The position numbers and the translations under genes were made by a program. A stretch of 64,000 bases of DNA from an uncultured Flavobacteriaceae bacterium (GTDB taxonomy: Bacteria > Bacteroidota > Bacteroidia > Flavobacteriales > Flavobacteriaceae), in the NCBI GenBank assembly GCA_905182575.1, contig CAJJCA010000001.1, positions 1 to 64,000 of the forward strand, in the 5' to 3' direction. Within the stretch, counting starts at the first letter, position 1, and every line of letters starts with the position of its first letter. The notes below the pieces were generated by a model. It saw nothing but the letters and a program-made list of their open reading frames with translations, made no database searches and had not been told where the DNA came from. Below are positions 37,451-47,291 of the stretch, in pieces.

Positions 37451-38258
37451 TTAAACACCACTAAAAGCGCTGAATCCTCCATCAATCGGAAGGACTACTC
37501 CTGTTATAAATTTGGCGGCATCACTACATAAAAAGTGAATGGCGCCATTAAGTTCTTCTGCTTCACCAAATCGTTTCATTGGTGTATTTCTTATGATTGT
37601 TTCTCCGCGATCCGTATAAGATCCGTCTTCGTTAAGCAATAAAGCACGGTTCTGATTTCCTACAAAAAACCCAGGAGCAATAGCATTTACCCTAATGCCT
37701 GAACCAAATTTCAATGCCATTTCAACAGCCATCCAACGGGTGAAATTTTCAATTCCTGCTTTTGAAGCGGAATATCCAACAACCCGAGTGATTACTCGAT
37801 CTACACTCATTGAGGAATAATTGATGATGGCACCTTCTTTCTGCTCTGCCATTACTTTGCCAAAAACCAACGATGGAATCACAGATCCATTAAGGTTCAA
37901 TTTGGTAACCTTATCGAAATCTTCCATGGATAAATCAAAAATGGTTTGATCAACCCCAATGGTTGCTCCCGGCATATTACCCCCAGCAGCATTTAGTAAT
38001 ATATCGACACGTCCCCATTTGGAGACTATCTGGTCACAAACTGCTTGAATTGAACTTTTTGAAAGTACATTAGACTCAAAGCCAATCGCTTCTCCTTTCG
38101 CAGCATTAATCAGTTTTACTGTTCTTTGAACTGCAGTGTCGGTAAGGTCAAGAATTGCAATTTTAACGCCTGATTGTGAAAGGCTTTGAGCTATACAGCT
38201 TCCTAAAGCTCCACCTCCAGGTGATCAGCAATGTTCAAAGATCAAATTTCTTTTTCAT
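37451..38258 (-). CDS. SDR-family mannonate/fructuronate oxidoreductase (UxuB-like), N terminus damaged
   Basis: This is an SDR, about 269 codons. The body is intact: NAAGGNMPG, the YSASKAGIENFTRWMAVEMA active site, VNAIAPGFFVGNQNRALL and LPIDGGFSAFSGV. This subtype, found beside uxuA in Bacteroidota, reduces fructuronate to mannonate. It would be the first gene of the uronate operon. The start at 38258 reads MKKKFDL then an in-frame TGA, and an extra T near 38,221 (ATCACCTGGAGG for ATCACCGGAGG) shifts the glycine-rich cofactor motif TGGGALGS. At least two lesions are therefore present, and expression of a full protein is doubtful unless these are sequence errors. Confidence 0.75.
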
Positions 38259-38280
38259 TATAATTTATAATATAATATTT

Positions 38281-38306
38281 ATACCAATAAGTTACCTTGT
38301 TGGTAT
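38281..38306. promoter_or_regulatory. Inverted repeat in the divergent uxuB/LacI region
   Basis: ATACCAA (38281-38287) is the exact reverse complement of TTGGTAT (38300-38306), with 12 nt between. It lies 23 bp upstream of the uxuB-like start, in the region between that gene and the LacI chimera. An operator is possible. Function inferred from position and symmetry only. Confidence 0.4.
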
Positions 38307-38389
38307 CCATCGCCTGAATCCCATTTCTATGCATAAGCAGCTTTAACGCCTGTTGAAAGCTATTCTGTCTATTGAATATTTAAATTCTC

Positions 38390-38609
38390 GTGTGCTACTC
38401 TTTTGGAGGTGCTATTCAAGAGGCGGGTGCTGTAAAAAGTAATAAAATAAAAAAAGGAGGCCACGTAGATTTTATGGAAATTGTAAAGCAAAGCGTGATA
38501 TTAGCTGTTGCTACATCAGTATCTGAGCTTTTAATTATGAAGACATATCACATAAACATATTTGATACACCTGGTACAAAGGATTTCGCATGAAGATACT
38601 TTCAGAACT
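38390..38609 (+). pseudogene. Peptide chain release factor 3 (PrfC) remnant
   Basis: About 70 codons match the GTPase domain of RF3. [19 protein letters not shown] follows an extra T (LLLF side). Then come DFMEI and [16 protein letters not shown] (G3 region, normally DTPGHKDFA) and, after another shift, EDTFRT. The P-loop and start are gone. Substitutions (KQSVILA for KQRGISVA) show decay. At about 38,605-38,615 the sequence switches into a LacI-family gene, sharing the short stretch AACCG..TTGACAG. It is a misplaced core-gene fragment, probably brought by recombination or an assembly join. Confidence 0.65.
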
Positions 38610-39629
38610 GGAACCGTTGACAGAGTTCTTCACAAACGCGGAGGTGTTTCTCCTAAAACTGAGGAGAGAATTAAAAAAATTCTCAAACAGAAAAACTTTA
38701 AAATAAATTTAATCGCGAGTTCTCTTGCGATGAAAAAGCATCATAATTTGGCCATGTTGATTCCGGCTTTTGATGACGATAATTTGTTTTGGAAATCTCC
38801 CTATTCTGGAATCCAAAAAGCCAAACAAGAAGTTAGTGTATCGGTTTTGAACGCAAACCCTAGGGTATTTTTGATCAGTTTAACCCTAAAAGCTATAAAG
38901 AAGCTTTCGTTAGATTAATTAATACAAATCCTGATGCCGTTGTTTTAGTTCCTATATTCAACAAGGAAACTCATGAAATTGTTGCCGAACTAAATGAAAG
39001 AGAAATTCCTTTCCTGTTTTTCAATGTTAATATTGAAGGGTTTAACAACATCAGTTATATTGGACAAAAATCCTTCGCTGCTGGAGCATTGTCCGCACAG
39101 TTATTAGAATTGTGTACTGATCCGAATGATGAACTTTTAATTGTCCAAACCCGTAAAACTCTTGAAAACTATCGAGCAATTAGCCAAAGAGTTGTTGGGT
39201 TTAAAGACTACTTCGAGAAGAAAAAAGCGAAGCGAAACATACATCATCTTGAGTTTGATAATTTAATTGATTTGGTAAAAACTAAATCTAAAATCAAAAA
39301 ATTTAATTTAAAACAAATCCATTAAAGGACTTTTAGTTCCTTCAAGTAGAATTTCTAATATCACCTCCCTAATCGAAGATGAATATCTTGATCGATTAAG
39401 ACTTATTGGATTCGATACGACTCCTCAAAATGTTGATAGTATAAAAAAGGGGAGAATTACTTTCTTGATTTCTCAGAAATCTTTTAACCAAGGCTACAAA
39501 TCTGTCATCAGCATGTCTAATTTCCTTGTTTATAAAGAAAAGCCTAGTCAAGAAATGCCAACACCCCTAGAAATTATCACCAAAGAAAATGTTGCGTTTA
39601 GTCAATTTGATAAACGAAGAGTATTTTAA
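38610..39629 (+). pseudogene. LacI-family regulator lacking its start and first HTH helix, two frameshifts
   Basis: The recognisable part begins inside the LacI DNA-binding domain at GTVDRVLHKRGGVSPKTEERIKKIL and continues INLIASSLAMKKHHNLAMLIPAFDDDNLFW into the effector domain. The first HTH helix and the start codon are replaced by an RF3 remnant. Frame changes occur near 38,866 (a T missing) and near 39,312 (an A gained); reading through them gives SYKEAFVRLIN, YIGQKSFAAGALSAQLLELC, GLLVPSSRISNITSL and RLRLIGFDTTP up to TAA at 39627. This would be the local regulator of the uronate locus, now inactive as read. Confidence 0.78.
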
Positions 39630-39710
39630 TGAAAAATAATTTATCGAAGAATTATAAAGTGATTTTACGAAATCGATTGCATTATCGAAAAGTTCAATTT
39701 TACTTACAAA

Positions 39711-40431
39711 CTATTGAGCGGTATTATCCACAATTACTTCTTTAGCATGCGCAGCAACTGGCCACCTGTATCTTTCTAAATCTTTTTCAAGTATTCGGAT
39801 ATTCCTCCACCTTACTTTATTTCCTAATTGAGATTTCTTCTTTATGCTGTGAACTTGGAGACCAAAAAAACCTTCTGCTGTGAGACCATCCACCAGGTTG
39901 GTGCACATCGTGCCATTCACCCAAGTTCGAATTGAAGACCCTATTGCTTCTATTCGGATTTCATTCCACTCCCCTACTTTAAACGCGCTTTGTGCCAAAG
40001 GATCATCTTCAAGTTTGTAGATCCATCCTCTTCTCGACTCATCATAAACTCCTGCAGTCCATTTTCTATCACTAGGATCCAATTCGCATTGGTAGCCGTG
40101 CACTCTCCCGTTCTTGTATTCGGGAAGGGAATTTGATCTAAACTGTATGCCTGAGTTGAGTCCTCCATCTAGCCTTACTTCCAACTCGAAAATAAAGTCT
40201 GGAGTAGAGTTTGTTGGTACACATAAAGGAGTTGGGCGTGTTCATTACTGGCGAACCTACTACTGCTCCATCGATTACCTCATAATTAGCACTGCCATTC
40301 TTCTGGTTCCATCCTTCAAAATTAGTCCCGTTAAACAAGACCTCCCATTCTTGAGCTAGGCTCAAAAACGGGAGGCTTGTCAATAAGATTAACAGTGAAG
40401 TTTTTAAAACATTTTTATTTAAAAACTCCAT
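39711..40431 (-). CDS. DUF1080 family protein, secreted, frameshifted
   Basis: This is a secreted DUF1080 protein, about 240 codons. Signal MEFLNKNVLKTSLLILLTSLPFLSLAQ, then EWEVLFNGTNFEGWNQKNG, and after the break VRLDGGLNSGIQFRSNS, QCELDPSDRKWTAGVYDESRRGW, VGEWNEIRIEAIG and FFGLQVHS. This is the 3-keto-glycoside hydrolase-like fold. An extra A near 40,200 (TCCAGACTTT for TCCGACTTT) separates two overlapping frames. It is the third gene of a SusC-SusD-DUF1080 unit, 6 bp after SusD. A second DUF1080 gene lies at 23547-24308; they are not close paralogues. Confidence 0.8.
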
Positions 40432-40437
40432 AATTAA

Positions 40438-42312
40438 CTATTTATACATTAATACCCAGTATTCTGTAGCAACCTCGTTTGTGGAGAGATCACTTTCAGA
40501 TAGTGGAATAGGTCTTAAAAGGTGATAAGTCTGAATTTCCTTAACCCATGGATTCATGGCTTTTGCTCGCTCTATTAACTTTTCGGTTCTTTTAAGGTCA
40601 TACCATCTCAATCCTTCTCCCATTAGCTCTCTTGCTCTTTCGTCCAAGATCATATCGATAGTAGGAGTACCACTAGCTCTATAAGAAGCGGTTGCAAGGC
40701 TTGTCCCTGATGGGTCAGCAGCTTGGTCAGCGGATACAGAAGCACCCCCTACAGCTCTGTCGACAATAGTGTTGTAATAATTTTGTGCACTTCCCAAAGA
40801 TCCACCTGAAGCGCCTTTTACAATTGCTTCTGCAGCAATTAAGTAAGCTTCGGCTGAGCGCATAACGATAGCGTCAAATTGACCAAATCCATTTCCATAT
40901 GCAATTCCAGGTTCCCAGAATTTCCACATCATCGGTGATTTGTCTTGGCCATGATAATTTGATTCATCAATAACACCGTATTGATCATGATTAATCACTG
41001 CGTAATCTTTTGTTCCTCCAACAATATCTTTACCTCTATCAGCTGCTGATATTACAGGTGAATTCCAATCTCTAAACTCAAGAACAACATCACCAGATTT
41101 TATATCAATTGGAGTCACTCCTGATGCAGGTACAAATCCAGGATTATCAACAACAGCATAAACCTTTTCAACAAAGTTATGGTGATAACGTGTATCATTT
41201 TGTGGGTCAAAAAGTCTATAGGTTGCTGGAGTCGCGTTATGAACTCCTAAAATTCTGTTGTAATCAGAAGTTCTTCCCGGAGAACCAGGAACATCATCTA
41301 CACCACCTCCGAAGAGATGAGGAAGATCATTACCACCATCTCGGTTAGGTGGCACTGCAACAATATCTTGTTGTACAGAATTAGTTATCGCTTGATCAGA
41401 ATATTGAGCTGCAAATACAACTTCGCTGTTTCTTGCATTTTGATCTCCGGGACCAAAAGTTTGATTTGTTGGATCTTCAGAGCGTTTAGGCCATAGATCA
41501 CTATAGTTGGTAACTAGTGAATGTGAAGCAATTACTTTGTCCGCGTAAGACAAAGCTTGAGTAAAATCAGCAGCAGTTCCGCCTAATTTACCATCAAAAT
41601 TCCAACCTCTTGTTAAGTAAACTCTAGCAAGTAAATGCTGAGCTGCGCTTTTGGTCGCTCTCCCGTAATCTGATGCAGTAGAAGGTAATGCAGTCTCTGC
41701 AGCAGTTAAATCAGTGATCAACTGAGCATAAATCTCAGATGAAGCAACTCTTGTAACTTCCTTGTTAGCTGAAGTTGTTGCCTTCAGGGGCATAGGTATA
41801 TCTCCCCATTGTTGTACAGCATAAAAAAGACATAATGATCTCATAAACTTTGCTTCAGCAACTCGTGTTGCTATCAGAGTAGCATCTCCACCAACTACAT
41901 TTTCGGCTCTATCAATTAAGATATTTGATCGATTGATCTGTTTATATAGTAGAACCCATAAGTCAGAAACTTCACCAGTTCCATCTGTTAATTCAGATCC
42001 GTAAGTATCAATTCTGTTGTTCACTAAAACATTATCTACATTATCCCAGCCAGAAGACCCCGCAAAAATATCAGTTCCATTAAGAACCAAATGCCTTTGC
42101 TCAACAATATTTCTCAAAAGAGGATATATCGACTTACTTAAATCCTCAAAACCGGCTGGTGTTGAGAAAAAAGAGTCTGCTGTTTGATTTGAAATTGCTT
42201 TTTCGGTTAATATATCTTCAGTGTCACAACTAAAAACGAACAATAAAGAGAGTACAATTAAAATTTGATTAATTTTTTTCATCTGTATATTTATTTCTTT
42301 TAAACTTTTCAT
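40438..42312 (-). CDS. SusD-like surface glycan-binding lipoprotein (uronate PUL, first pair)
   Basis: The 624-aa SusD/RagB protein has signal MKKINQILIVLSLLFVFSC (from an internal ATG at 42282, the likelier start; the outer ATG is at 42312), followed by DTEDIL. SusD features include GFEDLSKSIYPLLRNIV, ATRVAEAKFMRSLCLFYAVQQWGDIPM, RSAEAYLIAAEAIVKG and MILDERARELMGEGLRWYDLKRTEKL. It should be surface-exposed and partner the broken SusC at 42331-45385. It is larger than the alpha-glucan SusD, consistent with another substrate. No frameshift is seen. Confidence 0.93.
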   Translation of the reverse strand: MKSLKEINIQMKKINQILIVLSLLFVFSCDTEDILTEKAISNQTADSFFSTPAGFEDLSKSIYPLLRNIVEQRHLVLNGTDIFAGSSGWDNVDNVLVNNRIDTYGSELTDGTGEVSDLWVLLYKQINRSNILIDRAENVVGGDATLIATRVAEAKFMRSLCLFYAVQQWGDIPMPLKATTSANKEVTRVASSEIYAQLITDLTAAETALPSTASDYGRATKSAAQHLLARVYLTRGWNFDGKLGGTAADFTQALSYADKVIASHSLVTNYSDLWPKRSEDPTNQTFGPGDQNARNSEVVFAAQYSDQAITNSVQQDIVAVPPNRDGGNDLPHLFGGGVDDVPGSPGRTSDYNRILGVHNATPATYRLFDPQNDTRYHHNFVEKVYAVVDNPGFVPASGVTPIDIKSGDVVLEFRDWNSPVISAADRGKDIVGGTKDYAVINHDQYGVIDESNYHGQDKSPMMWKFWEPGIAYGNGFGQFDAIVMRSAEAYLIAAEAIVKGASGGSLGSAQNYYNTIVDRAVGGASVSADQAADPSGTSLATASYRASGTPTIDMILDERARELMGEGLRWYDLKRTEKLIERAKAMNPWVKEIQTYHLLRPIPLSESDLSTNEVATEYWVLMYK

Positions 42313-42330
42313 AATTTTTATCTTCTTTGA

Positions 42331-45300
42331 TTAAAAGTTTAGGTTTAATCCAAACAATACAGTCATTGCTGGAAGATCATCATCATTACCACCAGAGTTG
42401 TATTCTGGATCAAATGAAAGGAAGTCAGAAAACACAAATGGATTCTGAAGCTGTCCGTAAAATCTTAGTCTTGAGACTCCTAATTCATCAAGGATATTTT
42501 GTGGTAAACTATATCCAAATGTAATATCACTTATTCTAACAAAATCAGCCATTTGGTAACTTAAGGCAACACGAGACTGACCTCCCTTTGATTCATTCTT
42601 ACCGTTAAGACCAGGTCCCGTTGTTGGGCCGAAATAGGTATTAGATGGGTTTGTCGGGGTCCAATAATCCAGTTCAGAAGAGCGGTTGTAACGATCAGAA
42701 CTAAGATCTCCAAAAGTAGCATTTAGATAAGCATTAGAATACATCAATCCCTGCCTTGTGTACATAAAAAAGGACATATCCCAATTCTTGTATGAAATTT
42801 GATTTCTTAAACCAGCGGTCCAGTCGGGAGTTCCCTTACCTACAATAGTTCTGTCATCAGAATTTATCTTATCATCACCATTAATATCTGCAACTTTGAC
42901 TTTGTCCAGGGATTTGTCCGTATACCGCAGCTTCAGTAGCCTCATCGGTTTGCCAAATACCCTCAAACTTATATGAATAAAGAGCTCTTACGGATTCTCC
43001 AACAAAACGTTTGTTTCCCTTATCTTCGGTTATACCCCCAGCTAGCTTAACAACTTTATCCTTATTTGCTGTATAAGTTAAATTAGAAGACCACTTAAAG
43101 TCACCCTTGTTTATATTTATTGAATTTAATGTTATCTCAACACCACTATTCTCAATCTCTCCAACATTATCAACTGCACTAGTAAAACCAGTTGACGTTG
43201 GAATTCTGTCGTCTAGAATTAGATCTTCAGTGTTTCTTTTGTATACTTCAACAGAACCTGTAATACCAATGTTTTTTAGGGAAAAATCTAGACCAAAGTT
43301 CGTTTCTTTACTTCGCTCCCAAACCAATCCTTGATTAGAAAGTGCATCAATGGAATAACCATTAGCTGAAGATCCATCAAAGTCATAAACTGTTTGATAA
43401 ATGTTAGATTGAGTAGCGTAAGGATTAATACTTGCATTATTTCCAACTTCACCATAACTTACTCTTACCTTTAAGTTAGAAAAAACATTTAAATCTGAAA
43501 TAAAGCTTTCTTCTGAGAGTCTCCAACCCAAAGCAGCTGAGGGGAAAAACGCCCATTTATTATCTGTAGCTAACTGAGAAGCACCGTCATATCTTCCAGT
43601 TACTGTCAACAAATATTTATCATTAAATGTGTAGTTAACTCTTCCCATATAGGACGCTAAAGAACTTTCGATTAAATCACTATTATAAGCTTTGATAGTT
43701 GCACCAGTACCTGTATTGTGCCATAATGATCGGTAAGCTAAATCTTCAACCTGTATTTGCATATATTCATCGTACTGTTCAAAAATACTGAAAAGTGCAG
43801 TTGCATCGATTCTGTGTTTTCCGAAAGTTTTATTATAATTTAAAGTGTTATCTAAAGTATAATTAGAAGTTTTTTCATTCCACGTATTAACCTTTGGATT
43901 TCTTGATCCTTTTTGTGATTTGGTATAAGTTCCTCTGTAGTCACCTTCTCTTGCTGTTGTTTCATAGGCAGAGTAAGAAGTTTTAAACTTCAAACCGTCA
44001 GCTAATTTAATTTCAGCAAAGGCATTGGCTAAAAGTGAATTCCCTTTGCGTCCTCTTTGAAAATTCAACGGGTCAATCTCAATAAGTGGATTAATTACTT
44101 GAGAGTCATCTATACCCATGTAGAAAGCCAAGTTATCAACAGGGCCGTAGTTAGTATCTCTTTTATTGGGTTCAACAATATCATCAAAAAATGGTGTTCC
44201 TGTAGGCCTTGCCCTGTAAGCAGATCTTAACGCTTCCGTTGAGCCCCAATTCCTGTCAGTCTGAGTAATATAAGTAGTAAAACCTACCTTAACATTTTCA
44301 GAGACCTGGCTCTCAATACCTGCGTTTAAACTTAATCTTTCAAAATCAGTATGCATTGTAAGCCCCTGTTCCTCTAAATAACCAGCTGAAAAATTATATG
44401 ATGTTTTCTCAGATCCACCAGAAACAGCAACAGTATGATTTTGCTGTGCAGCATCATCCCTAGTAACTAAGTCTACCCAACTAGTTGAAATTCCATTGTT
44501 TACATTATACTCTTCTTGAGCAGTGAATCCTCTTCCAAACTCCGGTTGAGAATACAAGTCATAATACTGTTGGGAATTCATGAATTCTGGCATGTGAGCT
44601 TTAGTTCTAATTCCGTAATATCCATTATAAGTAACATTTGCTTTCCCAGTAGATCCCTTTTTAGTAGTGACAATAATCACTCCATTTGCTCCTCTCGCAC
44701 CATATACTGCAGTTGACGAAGCATCCTTTAGCACATCAATAGACTGAATATCACTTGGATTAATTGAGTTAAGGTCAGCGCCCATAATACCATCAACTAC
44801 AACTAGTGGTGAAGTCTTTTCTGCATCAAAGTTATTGAGTCCACGTATGTTAATATCAAAACCATCTCCAGGACGTCCTTTCGTTTTAGTAATATTTACA
44901 CCAGCAACTTGTCCTTGCAAGGAAGCAGCTGCTTGTAGTGGATTTGCTCTGGTAATTGTTTCTGTTCTAATTTGGGAAATTGCACCAGTTAAATCTCGTT
45001 TTCTACTTTGGCCATAACCTGTGGTAACGATCACTTCATCAAGTTCATCAAAAGAAGCTACTAATAAGACACTGATGTCGGAGTTGTTCCCAACAGGAAC
45101 TTCTTGATCGACAAAACCGATGAAAGAAAAAACAATCACGTCTTCTGCATCTATTATTTGATAGTTTCCATCAAAGTCTGAAGATACTCCAACATTGGTC
45201 CCTTTAATAACAACGTTTACTCCAGGTAGCGGGACTCCTGATTCGTCGGCATGAACCCGTGATAGATCTGAGCTGATACAACAAGTAACCATCAATGATA

Positions 45301-45385
45301 TGTAACATAACTCCTTTTTGAAAAAAAGACATTGAATTTCTTTAACAGTACGGGGATCAACAGTTCCCCTTTTTAAATTAATCAT
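42331..45385 (-). CDS. SusC-like TonB-dependent transporter (uronate PUL, first pair), frameshifted
   Basis: SusC-family receptor, about 1018 codons. The CarboxypepD-reg-like domain (ESGVPLPGVNVVIKG), a TonB box EVIVTTGYGQ, and plug motif DASSTAVYGARGANGVIIVTTK are clear, and the barrel ends VLFGLNLNF. One inserted base near 42,913 (CCTGGACAAAGTC) breaks the last 200 codons from the rest. The N terminus is also odd: the frame from the ATG at 45385 has no proper signal peptide, while another frame reads WLLVVSAQ near 45,285, so a second shift probably precedes DESGVP. It is followed by SusD after 18 bp. Confidence 0.83.
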
Positions 45386-45701
45386 ACAGTTAAGTTTTAT
45401 TTCATATTTATTAATTATTCTGAATGCCGAAAATGCTAACCAAATAACCAATAAATAGCCTATATAAATTGTCCCAATATCAATGAAGTTTTTATTTAAA
45501 CACTTTTTTTTTAAAAAAAAAAGGGGAATTATGGTTATTATGTGAGGTCATATGAAGATTTAAATGAATTTTTATTTAGCTTATTAATAAATACCGTCCG
45601 TGTTTAAAACTTCAGTTTATTAATAGATTTTCAATCAATTGCTTTACTGATTTTAAAAAATGAGGATAAAATATTAATTATAAATCTAAAAATCTTCTTT
45701 A

Positions 45702-47180
45702 TTACTTAACTTTAAACGACATTCTGTTTACAACCTTTCCATCAACATCGTGATGAATAAACTGAATTGTGGGGACACCGTCAACTTGTTTGATAATCCC
45801 ACTCAAGAATCCCCCCTTAACTCTTAAAAACTTATGTTCAGGCCGGTAATCATTTTGAGACCAACCTCCTGCATGAGCATCTGATCCTGCACCTGTTCCA
45901 AACTCCCAAAGATTAGTTCCTTCAATATGAGTGACATATTGCCAATGACGATCTCCATTGGCAATGAAAAAATTATTTTGTTTTTTGATAAAACTTAAAA
46001 TCTCTTCCCTCTCGTAAGTATAATTCTTATTACTTAAATTATCGTTTTTCTTTAATCTGTCTGGACCTAAGATCGGTGAGGATGTGATCAGTAACTTAAA
46101 GGTAGCATCCGAAGCATTTACAGTTTCATAAAACCAATCTTTTTGTTCTTTTCCCCAAATGGTTTTTTCCGCACCATCAGGAATTGTATTCTTACTTCTA
46201 TAATTCCTTCCCTCTACTATCCATATTTGAAAATCCTTTCCCCAGCGTACTGTCTTATAAGTTTTCTCTGCAGTAGGGAATTGTTCTTTATCAAAAATCT
46301 CAAGCCCTCTTTCAAAATTTATCATACCATAATTCTTCCCCGGGTAGCTATCATCAAAGCCAACGTCATGATCATCTTTCATAAAATAAGAGGTGTGATT
46401 GTTGTAGAAAGTTCGTTGAAAAGGCAAAGAAAAAATCCGATTCCATTTAAAACGAGCCAACTCCTCTGTTAAAGCATAAGGGGTGGGCTTGTCCATGTAT
46501 TCTATATCTCCAGTATGAACATAAAAATCAGGATTTAATTTTGTCATGCTTGGATAGATTTTATGGCCATTTTTCAAGTCATCTCTTCTGTTATAGTCAT
46601 GACAAGAAACAATACAAAATTTAATTTCCGAATCGGCATCCCGAGCCGGAGGAGTAGCGAATTTTCCAAAGAGACTGTCTGATATTTTAGTCTGCCCCAA
46701 CCCTCTTGAGTAAATTTTTGTAACGTAGGTTTGTCCAGCCTTCAGTTCTTTCAGCTGCCACTGATATGTGTAATCCATTTTTTCATCAACTTCATGCCAT
46801 GCTGTTTTAACTAAATTAATTGAGTCATTTATTGGATGATAAACAAGTTGAACTTGCCCTGAAGCACCAGGACAATAGCCCTCCATATCTGAAATATTAT
46901 TGCCTGCTGGGATTTGTGTGTTGTAGATAGAATCAATATTAGGATTTTTGGCGAGCTTAAGCATTTCTTTTCTAGGAATTTCGATAAAAGGGATCCCCTT
47001 AAAATTTGCCTCTTTGTTTTTTGTTAGCCGCGTCCAAATGCTAATCGAATTTTGATCTGCCCATCCATTTTTCATACCGTTCCCGAAAAATGGACCTGAT
47101 TCCTGTTTTGATATCGAGCAAGAAAGCAGAAATAGCACGGGGGACATCAATAATAAATTTTTTATTATATATTTTATCAT
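45702..47180 (-). CDS. PhoD-like metallophosphoesterase lipoprotein
   Basis: The 492-aa PhoD/alkaline-phosphatase-D-like protein has a lipobox LLSC at residues 18-21. Metal-ligand motifs of PhoD enzymes are all present: FCIVSCHDYN with the Cys (about 193), HTGDIEYMD with Asp and Tyr three apart, DDHDVGFDD, and ANGDRHWQYV. Known PhoD enzymes are Fe/Ca phosphodiesterases; such genes recur in sulfated-polysaccharide PULs, where the true substrate is uncertain. It stands alone after the GH105 terminator (47243-47265), so it has its own promoter or is read through. Confidence 0.9.
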   Translation of the reverse strand: MIKYIIKNLLLMSPVLFLLSCSISKQESGPFFGNGMKNGWADQNSISIWTRLTKNKEANFKGIPFIEIPRKEMLKLAKNPNIDSIYNTQIPAGNNISDMEGYCPGASGQVQLVYHPINDSINLVKTAWHEVDEKMDYTYQWQLKELKAGQTYVTKIYSRGLGQTKISDSLFGKFATPPARDADSEIKFCIVSCHDYNRRDDLKNGHKIYPSMTKLNPDFYVHTGDIEYMDKPTPYALTEELARFKWNRIFSLPFQRTFYNNHTSYFMKDDHDVGFDDSYPGKNYGMINFERGLEIFDKEQFPTAEKTYKTVRWGKDFQIWIVEGRNYRSKNTIPDGAEKTIWGKEQKDWFYETVNASDATFKLLITSSPILGPDRLKKNDNLSNKNYTYEREEILSFIKKQNNFFIANGDRHWQYVTHIEGTNLWEFGTGAGSDAHAGGWSQNDYRPEHKFLRVKGGFLSGIIKQVDGVPTIQFIHHDVDGKVVNRMSFKVK

Positions 47181-47242
47181 CTTAATTGAATTTATAAAGG
47201 GATCAAGAAATTAGATCATTATTGCTTCAAATAGTTTAAATT

Positions 47243-47265
47243 AAAAAAAAACCGCCCGAAGGCGG
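47243..47265 (-). terminator. Intrinsic terminator after the lyase-GH105 operon
   Basis: On the minus strand CCGCC-TTCG-GGCGG forms a 5-bp GC stem with a stable TTCG tetraloop, followed by nine T residues. It lies 27 bp past the GH105 stop and before the PhoD-like gene, so it should end the transcript of the PL-BNR-GH105 genes. Confidence 0.9.
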
Positions 47266-47291
47266 AAAAGGGTCGTTAGTAAGCCTAAGAT

